This document shows, piece after piece, positions 9,401-17,432 of a stretch of DNA of 64,000 nt. Source of the DNA: Kutzneria viridogrisea (lineage in GTDB: Bacteria > Actinomycetota > Actinomycetes > Mycobacteriales > Pseudonocardiaceae); the NCBI GenBank assembly GCA_014138725.1, contig JACJID010000001.1:558001-622000 (forward strand). The letters are read 5' to 3'. The number at the start of each line of letters is the position of its first letter. The stretch's first letter is position 1. The notes beneath the pieces were generated by a model. It was given only the letters and a program-made list of their open reading frames with translations. It was not told the DNA's origin and did no database searches. The position numbers and the translations under genes are program-made.

Positions 9401-9732
9401 ACCACCGGGTCCGTGAGGTCGACGGTGTTCTCCTCGACCTCGCCGCTGACGATCTTCGCGTCGATCGAGAAGTGCCCGTTACCGCCGAAGCACCAGCCCC
9501 TGGCGGCAGTGAACACGCGGTGCTGGGACGCCTGGCCGGACGCGTCGAAGTGCGGGCCGAGCAGGTCCAGGTACTCGTGGTACTCCCCAGCCGGGCGGTG
9601 CACGGGGAACGGTCCGTCCTTGGTCAGTGCGGTGTTGGTGGCCAGGTCGACCAGGCCGTTGCGTGCCCCGGTCGGCAGTTGGGTCGTCGCCGTGCCCGCG
9701 AAGTGCAGGCGCGGCAGGTCGAACACGCTCAT
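6475..9732 (-). CDS. Chromopyrrolic acid synthase (RebD/StaD/VioB family)
   Basis: This 1085-residue protein begins MSVFDLPRLHFAG, the conserved opening of RebD, StaD and VioB. The C-terminal half contains the ferritin-like domain of this family, with IELAVMLQYLYAAF at about residue 675 and AREEMIHFLAVNNI at about residue 737 providing metal-binding Glu and EExxH residues. Family knowledge: the enzyme couples two molecules of the imine of indole-3-pyruvate, made by the O enzyme, into chromopyrrolic acid. The length agrees with the roughly 1000-1100 residues of known members. The start ATG at 9732 overlaps the stop of the oxidase gene (ATGA). This is the signature gene that identifies the locus as a tryptophan-dimer pathway. 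Confidence 0.93.
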   Translation of the reverse strand: MSVFDLPRLHFAGTATTQLPTGARNGLVDLATNTALTKDGPFPVHRPAGEYHEYLDLLGPHFDASGQASQHRVFTAARGWCFGGNGHFSIDAKIVSGEVEENTVDLTDPVVGRSVDMWGHYNPYLATTVNRARVFDVDPSSNWTTALMVGRFCVGRAGRSHDVGYLLAGEVTGLQPPRWHNFNHVLEVGDHHLAPLLRLSTLYQFVVPSGAGLTWLEEASVSPTVTRMRALLDSGAADGLVVQFGLSNMSPPRAPDAPSCWQLRGTIAPWRAHEARTYPAGRLLLPQRPGLHTLTVEVTPDQVTLNMINAIPVTGRAGSGKPGPLLDLGDLELRTVDTDQLVAHVPAATYLRGASLTSGIVTVPVQSPSAADEQALCLMGTDFTGARMMLLREREINLQVDDACLILEHPRHGEDSEHDIEVPVRSFVRGRPHAVEGVHVRQFFNPRALPRDEVAQSPQARPEDVEIVRLRAGRLGDPGDWSGTCTLRTDEAGRGWFSMRGARAGTARVLLSAHREDLPCDRTQPGSAAASYDNDDLLGYWAGAGALSVRVLPDDWRLDEIAQEDVTFDLVYREVFAYYELLYPFMRAEVFSLADQFMVRTYRDLIWQMCDPRNKTKTYYMPSTRDLSEPKARLLLRFLHAQNAVSSVPAFVPATRSATGRITTRGGLLLALRDAATIELAVMLQYLYAAFSVPTHGAAAEYVRRGQWSIHQARLACGDGGETQDGGIRGSLLAVAREEMIHFLAVNNIIMAIGEPFHVPLVDFGTINHQLAIPLDLSLEPLSLSSVQRFIAIEQPDRLVDTVEHSALTRPGTSTDNRYGSLSELYADIRDGLHRVPDLFMVRKGRGGGEHHLFLRESINTVHPDYQLEVDDLASALFAIDVITEQGEGNVLTPANPDPTERSHFDTFQHMAELLVTEQVTGWGGRRTPWPAYPMLRNPTLQEGNPVRQLVVDPSAAQVVRLFDRSYFMALQLMVQHFGQQPDASLRRSALMNRAIDVMAGVMRPLGELLATLPSGRPGATAGPSFELESPPGHLSRPDVARRAIALRFRHLALAAHKCEIVPASVAETLDYLTSFFHTSETSGT

Positions 9733-11273
9733 CGGCACGCCGCCTTCGCGCCGGCGACACCGCTCAACTGCTTCGTCCGGGACTCGTGGAGTTGGATCTC
9801 GTGCACGGCGTTGACCGCCGATTCGATCGCCCCCTCGAGCCACGCCGTGGTCGAGGAACAGTGCTCTCCGGCGAAGAACAGGCGGTGCTCGGGGCAGGCC
9901 GCCAGGCGGCGTTCCTCCTCGCAGGCCGCAGTGTCCTTCCCCCAGCGCACGCAGGCGGCACCCTCACTCCACCAGCGCCGTCCCCAGGTCAGGCTCACCG
10001 CGTCGAGGATCATGCCGGGGCGCAGCACCTCCGGGTGCATCTTGCTCAGTTCCTGGAGAACAACGGCGTGCCGGACGGCCGCCGGCAGGTGGCCGAGCGC
10101 GTCGGCATCGGCGCCGATGGTGTAGCTGGCCAGCAACGCCGCACCACTGTCGGGGGCACCCTCGACGGCGGGGTAGTAGGTCTGCCGGAGGCGTCCGCCG
10201 CAGAACGAGGCACCCCCGGTGATCCCGTCGCGTTCCCAGAAGGGCTCCCGGCAGAGAAACGCGATCTTCGTCGCCGACCAGTACTGCGCTTCGCGGATCA
10301 CGGCCATCTTGGCTTCGCTGAGGCCGTTGAGCCACAGCCTGCGCAGCACGGAGAACGGGATGGTGCACAGCACGTAGTCGCAGCGCCGGGCGCGCACGTG
10401 ATCGCCGTACCGGATGTCCACCGCCACGTGGTCCTCGCGGGCGTCCAGGCCGACCACTTCCTGGCCGCAGGTGATGGGGCCCTGTATCCGCTCGGCGAGT
10501 CGTCGGACGATCTGGTCCATCCCGCCCTCGAGCCGGACGAGTTCGGAACTCGTCTCGCTGAGCACGTCGTCCAGGAAACGGGTGAGGCGTCCGTCGCGGC
10601 CGGAGCGGACCTCGGGGTGCAGCGCGAAGAAAGCATGCAGGTCTACCTGGTCCCTCGCGCTGCCCCGGAGAAACGGGGCCAGATCGAACCGGTTGACCAG
10701 GTCGAGCAGTTCGATGCTGAAGTCGTCGCGAAGGTCCGCGCGGAAGTCGGCTGGCGCGATGGCGTTGCCGATCGCGGTCAGCCAGGCACCGAACAGAACG
10801 GCCTCGTCACTGTACTTCCGGGCGGGCAGGGTCTGGCGGAAATCGGCGACGAGGACCTTCGCGGCCTCGTGGACGCGGAGGTGGCCCGCACTGGTGGCAC
10901 AGTAGGAGGTTGCCTCGGAAAACAGCGTCCTGAAGTCTCGTATCTTGTCTGCCAGTCCGAGTTCGTTGATGTAGTGCATGGTGCGCCGGTGCTTGACCGG
11001 AATACGCATGGCTCCGAGTTCGACGAGTGGGGCGCCGGGACCGCAGTGAAAGCGGTGGGTGTGGATCCGGCCACCGATCTGGCTACTTCCCTCGAGAATC
11101 TCGACGAGATGTCCACGCCGTTCCAGTTCGTAGGCTGCCACCAGGCCGGCCAGACCGGCACCGAGAATGGTGATCCTCTTGGCGCCTCCTGCCTCGGTGG
11201 CCCTCGCCGGCCCCAGCGGGCCGACGGGCGGCTGCGGGGCTCTCGAACAGTCCTCGGCGTATGTGTTCCGCAT
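9729..11273 (-). CDS. L-tryptophan oxidase (RebO/StaO-like flavin amine oxidase)
   Basis: This 514-residue FAD-dependent L-amino-acid oxidase has the dinucleotide-binding GAGLAG at residues 38-43, followed by EGSSQIGGRIHTHRF with the flavin-binding GGR. C-terminal FAD contacts are FFAGEHCSSTTAWLEGAIES. In this context it should oxidise L-tryptophan to the indole-3-pyruvate imine used by the D enzyme. It is the first gene of the five-gene minus-strand operon. ATG 11273 is chosen because GGGGGT lies about 7 nt upstream and the protein then starts at a normal distance from the FAD motif; a longer frame from 11360 has no ribosome site. No tryptophan halogenase is nearby, so the substrate is probably unmodified tryptophan. 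Confidence 0.88.
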   Translation of the reverse strand: MRNTYAEDCSRAPQPPVGPLGPARATEAGGAKRITILGAGLAGLVAAYELERRGHLVEILEGSSQIGGRIHTHRFHCGPGAPLVELGAMRIPVKHRRTMHYINELGLADKIRDFRTLFSEATSYCATSAGHLRVHEAAKVLVADFRQTLPARKYSDEAVLFGAWLTAIGNAIAPADFRADLRDDFSIELLDLVNRFDLAPFLRGSARDQVDLHAFFALHPEVRSGRDGRLTRFLDDVLSETSSELVRLEGGMDQIVRRLAERIQGPITCGQEVVGLDAREDHVAVDIRYGDHVRARRCDYVLCTIPFSVLRRLWLNGLSEAKMAVIREAQYWSATKIAFLCREPFWERDGITGGASFCGGRLRQTYYPAVEGAPDSGAALLASYTIGADADALGHLPAAVRHAVVLQELSKMHPEVLRPGMILDAVSLTWGRRWWSEGAACVRWGKDTAACEEERRLAACPEHRLFFAGEHCSSTTAWLEGAIESAVNAVHEIQLHESRTKQLSGVAGAKAACR

Positions 11274-12308
11274 TGCGATATACCCCCACAATACAACTGC
11301 GTTGACAAACGAATGGTCAGTGTGTGCATCAGAAATTCCTCCCCCAGAGGTGTGCAACACAGTGACGTCCCGGTGTGGCGGCGAGCGTGGCCAGAAGCGG
11401 TGGGCATTCCAAGTCCGAAAAGCGCTTACCGCTTCGGTGGCAGCCAGGAACCCGGGGATGGGTGAGACGTGCCTGGAAAGAATCAGGTCAACTTCGGATC
11501 ATTCGTTTCGCCCCCTCTGTTCGCTTCGGCGCAGGTCGCGCTCAAAGTAGCGAAAGCTGGAATGATGAATAGGCAATTACCCTAACTATGCTGCTGGGGA
11601 AGTTCAAGTTCAACCGGTGGCGTCTTGGCGTCGCTGTCGTTTTTCGGGCATCTCGCCATGGTGGTGATTTTTGCTAACCCCAAGTCGGGCCTGTGTCAAG
11701 CTCGCTCGGTCGTCGATCGTCCTGGAGGGGCGCCTCGGGGGCCTATTTCGGGCTAGCTGCGCTGTTCCTTCAGAGGGGTTTGTGCCTCGTTCGGTTGCAC
11801 TGCAATCGTGCATTTACGACTTGGCGACGAGAATCGGGCACCGCGCGTGGTGCGGGGTGCCCTTGGAGACGGCGCTGGTTGTGGTGGGACAGATACCACC
11901 TTGGCACCGTGCACGGCTGCCGTGCGGCTTCAGTAGTGCCACACCAGGCGAACCGGGGTGTTTTCGACACTGCCATTCCAACGTCGCGCATCGAAAGATC
12001 GAAACTTTTGTCCTCTACGGACTGCGCGGACTCACGGTGACTGGCGCAGTTGGCCGAGGCCGGTGCTGTCGACCGGCTCAAGGCATACGACCGCTTGCTG
12101 CCGGTCGCATTCGGCGGCGGACTCACCGGGAATGCGGCTGTGTTCGTGGTGCCCGACTTCGGGTACTCGGCCGGGGGTAGCTGTATCGAAACCTGAACCG
12201 ATGCGGTCGGGTTCACGGTGTCATCGAGGTCACCGAGTGATTGCGGGGGTGGTCCGGCCACTCGACACTGAATGACCTGCCTGGCGCCTACGCAGAGGAG
12301 ACCTCAGG
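11274..12308. other. About 1 kb divergent intergenic region between the indolocarbazole operon and ppdK
   Basis: No convincing intact gene is seen on either strand. The stretch from about 11280 to 11660 is less GC-rich than its surroundings and must hold the promoter for the minus-strand oxidase operon. The open frames through 11671-12275 lack ribosome sites and family features. The exception is a 51-codon open tail at 12041-12196, listed separately. No StaR- or RebR-type regulator gene is present. Confidence 0.6.
12041..12196 (+). pseudogene. Possible gene remnant (51-codon open tail, no start)
   Basis: The frame directly after an in-frame TGA at 12038-12040 reads LAQLAEAGAVDRLKAYDRLL, then VAFGGGLTGNAAVFVVPDFG, and ends at TGA 12194-12196. 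Third codon positions are mostly G/C and the translation looks protein-like, but there is no start codon with a ribosome site and no recognisable family. It may be the end of a decayed gene, or chance. Confidence 0.25.
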
Positions 12309-14993
12309 ATGCCCAAGTTCGTCTATGCCTTCGCGGAAGCCAACAAGGACATGAAGGACCTGTTGGGGGGCAAGGGAGCGAATCTGGGGGAGATGACCAG
12401 GCTGGGCCTGCCGGTGCCGCCTGGCTTCACGATCACTACTGAGGCGTGCCTGGCCTACCTGGCGACCGGGCGTGAGCCTGACGGGCTGGCCGAGGAGGTG
12501 TCCGAGCAGCTGGCCAAGCTGGAACAGGCGATGGGCAAACGGCTCGGCGACACCGAGGACCCGTTGCTGGTGTCGGTGCGCAGCGGGGCCAAGCACTCCA
12601 TGCCCGGCATGATGGAGACGGTCCTCAACGTCGGTCTCAACGACGAGTCGGTGCACGGCCTGGCCGTACAGGCCGGTGACGAGCGGTTCGCCTACGACTC
12701 CTACCGCAGGCTGATCCAGATGTTCGGCAAGACCGTGCTGGGCGTCGACGGCGAGCACTTCGAGGACGTGCTGGAGGCGGCCAAACAGGCCAAGGGCGTC
12801 ACCAGCGACCTCGACCTGGACGCCAAGGACCTGCGTGAACTCGTACAGGTCTACAAGGACATCGTCGTGGAGCACGCCGGGCAGCCGTTTCCACAGGACC
12901 CGCGCGAACAGATGGAGTTGGCGACGCGGGCGGTGTTCGACTCGTGGAACACCCCGCGCGCGGTCATCTACCGCCGCCAGGAACGAATCCCGTCGAATCT
13001 GGGAACGGCGGTGAACATCGTCGCGATGGTCTTCGGCAACCTGGGGATGGATTCCGGCACTGGCGTCGCGTTCACCCGAGACCCGGCCAGTGGTGCGCAG
13101 GGCATCTACGGCGACTACCTCCAGAACGCGCAGGGCGAGGACGTGGTGGCCGGCATTCGCAACACGGTGCCGCTGCGTGAGCTGGAACGGATCGACAAGC
13201 GTTCCTACAACGAGTTGTTGCATATCATGCAAACACTGGAGGAGCACTACCGCGATCTGTGCGACATCGAGTTCACCATTGAGCGCGGCAAGCTGTGGAT
13301 GTTGCAGACCAGGGTCGGTAAGCGCACGGCGGCCGCGGCCTTCCGTATCGCGACCCAGCTGGTGGACCAGGGCCTGATCGACATGACCGAGGCGATGTCT
13401 CGGGTCAATGGCGCGCAGTTGGCGCAACTGATGTTCCCGCGTTTCGACGAGAAGGCGGAGCGCCACAAGATCGCCCAGGGGATGAACGCCTCACCCGGCG
13501 CGGCCGTGGGCAAGGTCGTGTTCGACTCCTACACCGCCGTCAAGTGGTCCCGTTCCGGTGAGCAGGTGATCCTGGTCCGCCGCGAGACCAACCCGGACGA
13601 CCTGAACGGAATGATCGCCGCCGCGGGCATTCTGACCAGCCGTGGCGGCAAGACCTCGCACGCGGCGGTGGTCGCCCGCGGCATGGGCAAGACCTGCGTC
13701 TGCGGGGCGGAGACCCTCGACGTGGACACCAAGCAGCGCGTGCTGCACGCCCCGCACGGCATCGAGGTGCACGAGGGCGACGTGATCTCCGTCGACGGCG
13801 GCACCGGCGAGGTGTTCCTCGGCGAGGTGCCCGTGGTCGACTCGCCGATCGTCCGCTACTTCGAGGGCGAGCTGGATCCCGCGGACGAGGAGGCCGACGA
13901 CCTGGTCAAGGCCGTTGACCGGATCATGCGGCACGCCGACGGCGTGCGCCGGATGGCCATCCGCACCAACGCGGACACGCCGGAGGACGCGGCGCGGGCA
14001 CGTCGGTTCGGGGCGCAGGGCATCGGCCTGTGCCGCACTGAGCACATGTTCCTCGGTGAACGCCGCGCGCTTGTCGAACAGCTCATCCTCGCCGACACCG
14101 ACCAGGCGCGCGAACGGCAGCTGGCCGAGCTGCTTCCGTTGCAGCGCGCGGATTTCATCCAGCTGCTCCGGGAGATGGACGGGCTGCCGGTGACGATTCG
14201 GCTGCTCGACCCGCCGCTGCACGAGTTCCTGCCCGACATCACTGAGCTGTCGGTGCGGGTGGCGGTCGCCGAGGCGCGTGGCGAGCAGCGCGAGGGCGAT
14301 CTGCGGCTGTTGCAGGCCGTGCACCGGCTGCACGAGCAGAACCCGATGCTGGGCCTGCGCGGCGTGCGCCTCGGTGTGGTCATCCCCGGCCTGTTCCAGA
14401 TGCAGGCCCGCGCGATCCTGGAGGCCGCGGCGGAGCACACGAAGACGGGTGGCGTGCCGCGGGTGGAGATCATGGTGCCGCTGGTGGCGAACGTGCAGGA
14501 GTTCGAGACCGTCAAGCAGGACATCATCCAGGTGGCGCGGGAGGTTCGGGCCGCGGAGTCGGTGCACCTGGAGTTCCTGATCGGCACGATGATCGAGTTG
14601 CCGCGCGCCGCGCTGACCGCGGACCAGATCGCGGAGGCCGCCGAGTTCTTCTCCTTCGGTACCAACGATCTCACCCAGACCACGTGGGGCTTCTCCCGTG
14701 ACGACGTGGAGGCCGCGTTCTTCTCGGCGTACCTGGAGAAGGGCATCTTCGGGGTCAGCCCGTTCGAGTCGCTGGACCGGGAGGGCGTCGGCGAGCTCGT
14801 GCGGATCGCCGTGGGCAAGGGGCGCTCGCAGCGGCCGGGGCTGAAGCTGGGCGTCTGCGGCGAGCACGGCGGTGACGCCGACAGCGTGCACTTCTTCAAC
14901 GCGGTCGGCCTGGACTACGTGTCCTGCTCGCCGTTCCGCGTGCCGGTGGCGCGGCTGGAAGCTGGGCGCGCGACCTCAGCCGGGCGGAAGTAG
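12309..14993 (+). CDS. ppdK: Pyruvate, phosphate dikinase
   Basis: This 894-residue PPDK has the usual length and three-part layout. The N-terminal ATP-grasp/nucleotide domain begins KFVYAFAEANKDMKDLLGGK. The central swivelling domain carries the phosphorylated His451 in GGKTSHAAVVARG. The C-terminal PEP/pyruvate TIM barrel includes GIGLCRTEHMF and the late LGVCGEHGGD with the catalytic Cys. It interconverts ATP, phosphate and pyruvate with AMP, PPi and PEP in the cytoplasm. The ATG follows a GAGGAG ribosome site (12296-12301). It stands alone, divergent from the indolocarbazole operon, and there is no sign that it belongs to secondary metabolism. Stop is at 14991-14993. Confidence 0.95.
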   Translation: MPKFVYAFAEANKDMKDLLGGKGANLGEMTRLGLPVPPGFTITTEACLAYLATGREPDGLAEEVSEQLAKLEQAMGKRLGDTEDPLLVSVRSGAKHSMPGMMETVLNVGLNDESVHGLAVQAGDERFAYDSYRRLIQMFGKTVLGVDGEHFEDVLEAAKQAKGVTSDLDLDAKDLRELVQVYKDIVVEHAGQPFPQDPREQMELATRAVFDSWNTPRAVIYRRQERIPSNLGTAVNIVAMVFGNLGMDSGTGVAFTRDPASGAQGIYGDYLQNAQGEDVVAGIRNTVPLRELERIDKRSYNELLHIMQTLEEHYRDLCDIEFTIERGKLWMLQTRVGKRTAAAAFRIATQLVDQGLIDMTEAMSRVNGAQLAQLMFPRFDEKAERHKIAQGMNASPGAAVGKVVFDSYTAVKWSRSGEQVILVRRETNPDDLNGMIAAAGILTSRGGKTSHAAVVARGMGKTCVCGAETLDVDTKQRVLHAPHGIEVHEGDVISVDGGTGEVFLGEVPVVDSPIVRYFEGELDPADEEADDLVKAVDRIMRHADGVRRMAIRTNADTPEDAARARRFGAQGIGLCRTEHMFLGERRALVEQLILADTDQARERQLAELLPLQRADFIQLLREMDGLPVTIRLLDPPLHEFLPDITELSVRVAVAEARGEQREGDLRLLQAVHRLHEQNPMLGLRGVRLGVVIPGLFQMQARAILEAAAEHTKTGGVPRVEIMVPLVANVQEFETVKQDIIQVAREVRAAESVHLEFLIGTMIELPRAALTADQIAEAAEFFSFGTNDLTQTTWGFSRDDVEAAFFSAYLEKGIFGVSPFESLDREGVGELVRIAVGKGRSQRPGLKLGVCGEHGGDADSVHFFNAVGLDYVSCSPFRVPVARLEAGRATSAGRK

Positions 14994-15016
14994 GGGTTCC
15001 CGCGGTAGCTGGGATC

Positions 15017-15043
15017 GGGCCGGCGGCAACAGGCCGCCGGCCC
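15017..15043 (+). terminator. Terminator hairpin after ppdK
   Basis: A perfect 11-bp inverted repeat, GGGCCGGCGGC (15017-15027) and GCCGCCGGCCC (15033-15043), has a 5-nt loop. It lies 24 nt after the ppdK stop. Confidence 0.7.
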
Positions 15044-15065
15044 GGCCGTGCCGGTTCGGCGAAGC

Positions 15066-15095
15066 GGGAAGAGTGACCATGATCACTCGTTTCCC
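15066..15095. promoter_or_regulatory. Operator-like inverted repeat upstream of the Asp-box protein gene
   Basis: GGGAAGAGTGA (15066-15076) faces TCACTCGTTTCCC (15083-15095). The inner GAGTGA-6nt-TCACTC is perfect, and the outer arms match with a 2-nt insertion. It lies about 90 nt before the ATG at 15183, in the only space available for that gene's promoter. A regulator is not identified. Confidence 0.35.
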
Positions 15096-15182
15096 GGCTG
15101 GACACGCGGTCTTTGTGCGACCTTGAATTTGCTTCGTCAAGCGCTGTCCTTTGAGCCGCCGCCGCGTCATGAGGGAGAGTGC

Positions 15183-17204
15183 ATGAGGCTGAGAACGTCC
15201 AGAACGCGGTTAGTGGTACTGGGACTGCTCGCGTCGTTGATGATCGGAGGCGCATCACAGGCGTACGCCGCCGAGGGGCCGGTCGGTGGCGAGGACGCCG
15301 TGCTCGACGCGACCGGGACGCCGGCCGGTGGCTGGGCGGCCGTCGGGCCCAACAGCGTCGGCGGGCTGCTCGGCGTGTCCACCTCGCCGACCAAGCTCGC
15401 GTTGATGCAGCCGGCGCCGCCCGCACTGTGGGTGTCCGATGATCGGGGGCGCAACTGGGAGGCGCGCCGCACGCTGCCAGAAGAGGTTGACGGGGGCACG
15501 GCGACCGGCTTCTTCGTCAACCCCGCCAACCCGGACCGGATGCTGGTCTCGGTCAACAGCCGGGTGCCCGGTTCGATGACCGACTGGATCGGCCGCCTGC
15601 TGAGCACCCGGGACCGGGGCCGCAGCTGGCAGGTCGTACGGGAGTGGCAACCCGGCGGGGCTTTCCAGTTCGTGGCCGACCGCACCGGCCGCACGCTCGC
15701 CGTGCTCGGGCTGGACGCGCTCAGCATGAGCACCGACGGCGGCGCGACCTGGCGCGACATCCAGCGGGAGTGGCCGCGCGGCCAGTTCGCGCTGCCGATG
15801 GGAGCGCACCGGTTGGCACTGGTGGGCGATGACGTCCTCACCACGACGGTCTCGCCCGAGTTCGCGCTGTGGGCGGTGCGCGGCGCGACCGGTGCCACGC
15901 CGCGCTCCGAGCGGGTCTACCAGCCCCAGGACGGCGAGTTGGGGGAGTTGGCCGTCAACGGCCGCCAGCTCGTGGTGACCGTCGGCGATCAGCTGCGCGG
16001 CTCGTTCGACGGCGGCCGCAGCTGGCAGCTGCTGCGCACCGATCCGGACGGCAAGCCCCTGCGGGGCCTGACCGTCGTTGGCGGCCGGCTGTACGCGGGC
16101 ACCTACGACAACCTGGACGTCAGTGCCGACGAGGGGCGCAGCTGGTCGCGGAGCCTGGTTCCGGCGGCGGGCGAGGGCACGAGCGACATCGCTGAGCTGC
16201 CAGGGGAGAACGGCGGTCCGGCCACCACCCTGGTCTCCGCCGTCTACCGGGGCGTCTACGCGATCGACGGCGGGAACGGCTACCGGTCGCTCGGCGTGCC
16301 TGGCGAGACGATCGCCAGCCTGACCACGGCTGGCGGCAACCGGGGGCAGCAGCTGCTGGCCGCCGGGGTGCAGGACGTCTTCCGCGCCGCGCTGCCACGC
16401 GAGCAGGTCACGCCGCGCACCCGGATCTGGGAGCGGCAGACCACGACCAGCCTCCAGGAGAGCCCGGCATTGTCGGTGTCGCCGAAGCGGTCGGAGGTCG
16501 TGTGGAAGGCCGCGCGCAACGGGTTCTCCACCGATGTCTCGCGGAGCGCGGACTCGGGCGGGAACTGGCAGCTGGTGGGCGTGCACCTGCCTGGCACCCC
16601 GTGGACGGTGCTGGCGCATCCTGCCGACCCTGACCGGATTCTCGTACCGGCCTTCACCGAGAACGGCGAGGCACTCCACCTGAGCGCGGATTCGGGGCGG
16701 ACCTGGCGGACGGTGCCGCTGCCGGTGGGCCTGTCCACGCTGGCTGGCGATCCGCGCGACCCGTTGCGGGTGTGGGGCGGCAACTCGAGCGGGGGCCTGT
16801 GGCGCTCCGAGGACGGTGGCCTGACCTGGAAGCAGGTCGCTGAGGACCCCGTCAGCGCGATCGCCGTGGACCCCAGGCATCCGGAGCGGATCGTCGTCGG
16901 CGGCGCTGGACTGTTGCGCAGCACGGATGGCGGGCGCACGTTCACCCGGGTGCGCGATGGTGCCGGTCCGCAGGAGGTGCGGCAGGTGCTCGTGAACCCG
17001 CGTGACTCGCGGGTCTGGTACGCGGCCAGGAGCACCGGCGACGGCGTCGGGGTGCTGCGGAGCACCGACGCGGGCCGGACCTGGTCGCCGCTGCCCGGCC
17101 GGATCGCGGACAGCAGGGTGCTGTCGCTGGCGATCAGCGAGGACGGCCAGTGGCTGTTCGCGGGCACGCTCCAGTCCGGCGTGTACCGCCTGCGGCTGCG
17201 GTAG
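15183..17204 (+). CDS. Secreted Asp-box (BNR/sortilin-like) beta-propeller protein
   Basis: The protein has 673 residues. It starts with a Sec signal peptide: basic RLRTSRTR, a hydrophobic stretch LVVLGLLASLMIGGA, and cleavage near AYA-AEG. The mature part is a run of Asp-box repeats of the form S-x-D-x-G-x-T-W, for example SDDRGRNW, STDGGATW, SFDGGRSW, SADSGRTW, SEDGGLTW and STDAGRTW. These build sialidase-like or VPS10-like propellers. The catalytic Arg triad and FRIP motif of true sialidases were not seen, so enzymatic activity should not be assumed. ATG 15183 is chosen over the upstream frame because of the GAGGGAGAG ribosome site and the signal peptide directly after it. It is a single gene bounded by terminators on both sides. 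The function is unknown; a cell-surface or extracellular binding role is likely. Confidence 0.75.
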   Translation: MRLRTSRTRLVVLGLLASLMIGGASQAYAAEGPVGGEDAVLDATGTPAGGWAAVGPNSVGGLLGVSTSPTKLALMQPAPPALWVSDDRGRNWEARRTLPEEVDGGTATGFFVNPANPDRMLVSVNSRVPGSMTDWIGRLLSTRDRGRSWQVVREWQPGGAFQFVADRTGRTLAVLGLDALSMSTDGGATWRDIQREWPRGQFALPMGAHRLALVGDDVLTTTVSPEFALWAVRGATGATPRSERVYQPQDGELGELAVNGRQLVVTVGDQLRGSFDGGRSWQLLRTDPDGKPLRGLTVVGGRLYAGTYDNLDVSADEGRSWSRSLVPAAGEGTSDIAELPGENGGPATTLVSAVYRGVYAIDGGNGYRSLGVPGETIASLTTAGGNRGQQLLAAGVQDVFRAALPREQVTPRTRIWERQTTTSLQESPALSVSPKRSEVVWKAARNGFSTDVSRSADSGGNWQLVGVHLPGTPWTVLAHPADPDRILVPAFTENGEALHLSADSGRTWRTVPLPVGLSTLAGDPRDPLRVWGGNSSGGLWRSEDGGLTWKQVAEDPVSAIAVDPRHPERIVVGGAGLLRSTDGGRTFTRVRDGAGPQEVRQVLVNPRDSRVWYAARSTGDGVGVLRSTDAGRTWSPLPGRIADSRVLSLAISEDGQWLFAGTLQSGVYRLRLR

Positions 17205-17220
17205 TCCGTCAGGAAATCCC

Positions 17221-17258
17221 GGCGTGCCCCCGAACTCGGTGGAGTTCGGGGGCACGCC
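17221..17258 (+). terminator. Strong terminator hairpin after the Asp-box protein gene
   Basis: A perfect 17-bp stem, GGCGTGCCCCCGAACTC (17221-17237) and GAGTTCGGGGGCACGCC (17242-17258), has a GGTG loop and starts 17 nt after the stop codon. Confidence 0.85.
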
Positions 17259-17327
17259 GCTGCCTCCCGAGGACCGTTCTAGTGGCTCGCCGGCGACCAC
17301 CCAGCCACGCCCGCCGACGCGGGCCGT

Positions 17328-17380
17328 GTCGTGAAAGTGCCGTTCAGGACACTGGATGTCTCGAACGGCACTTTCATGAC
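17328..17380. repeat. Intergenic palindromic element with GAAAGTGCCGTTC arms
   Basis: The left arm GTCGTGAAAGTGCCGTTC (17328-17345) and right arm GAACGGCACTTTCATGAC (17363-17380) pair with one G-T mismatch around a 17-nt centre that itself contains GACACTGGATGTC. It lies between convergent genes and after a separate terminator. I recall similar GAAAGTGCCGTTC palindromes dispersed in Pseudonocardiaceae genomes, but only one copy is present here. Confidence 0.6.
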
Positions 17381-17432
17381 ACCGCAGCCTCGGCCCGGAC
17401 CGGATACCAGGTCAACGATGCGCGACGCGCCA

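Noticed and set aside
6475-9843. Longer start for the chromopyrrolic acid synthase at 9843
   Set aside because: Family members begin at MSVFDLPRLHF. ATG 9732 overlaps the oxidase stop, and the extra residues encode nothing similar to the family.
11671-12275. Several overlapping plus- and minus-strand frames upstream of ppdK
   Set aside because: No ribosome sites, no family similarity and mutually exclusive. Only the last 51 codons of one frame look coding-like and are listed as a possible remnant.
12288-14891. Minus-strand frames of 392 and 466 codons across ppdK
   Set aside because: Antisense to a full-length pyruvate phosphate dikinase; composition is typical of shadow frames.
15255-17300. 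Long minus-strand frame (681 codons) across the Asp-box protein gene
   Set aside because: It is a shadow of the Asp-box gene. The plus strand has a signal peptide and regular repeats; the minus frame has neither a ribosome site nor recognisable domains.
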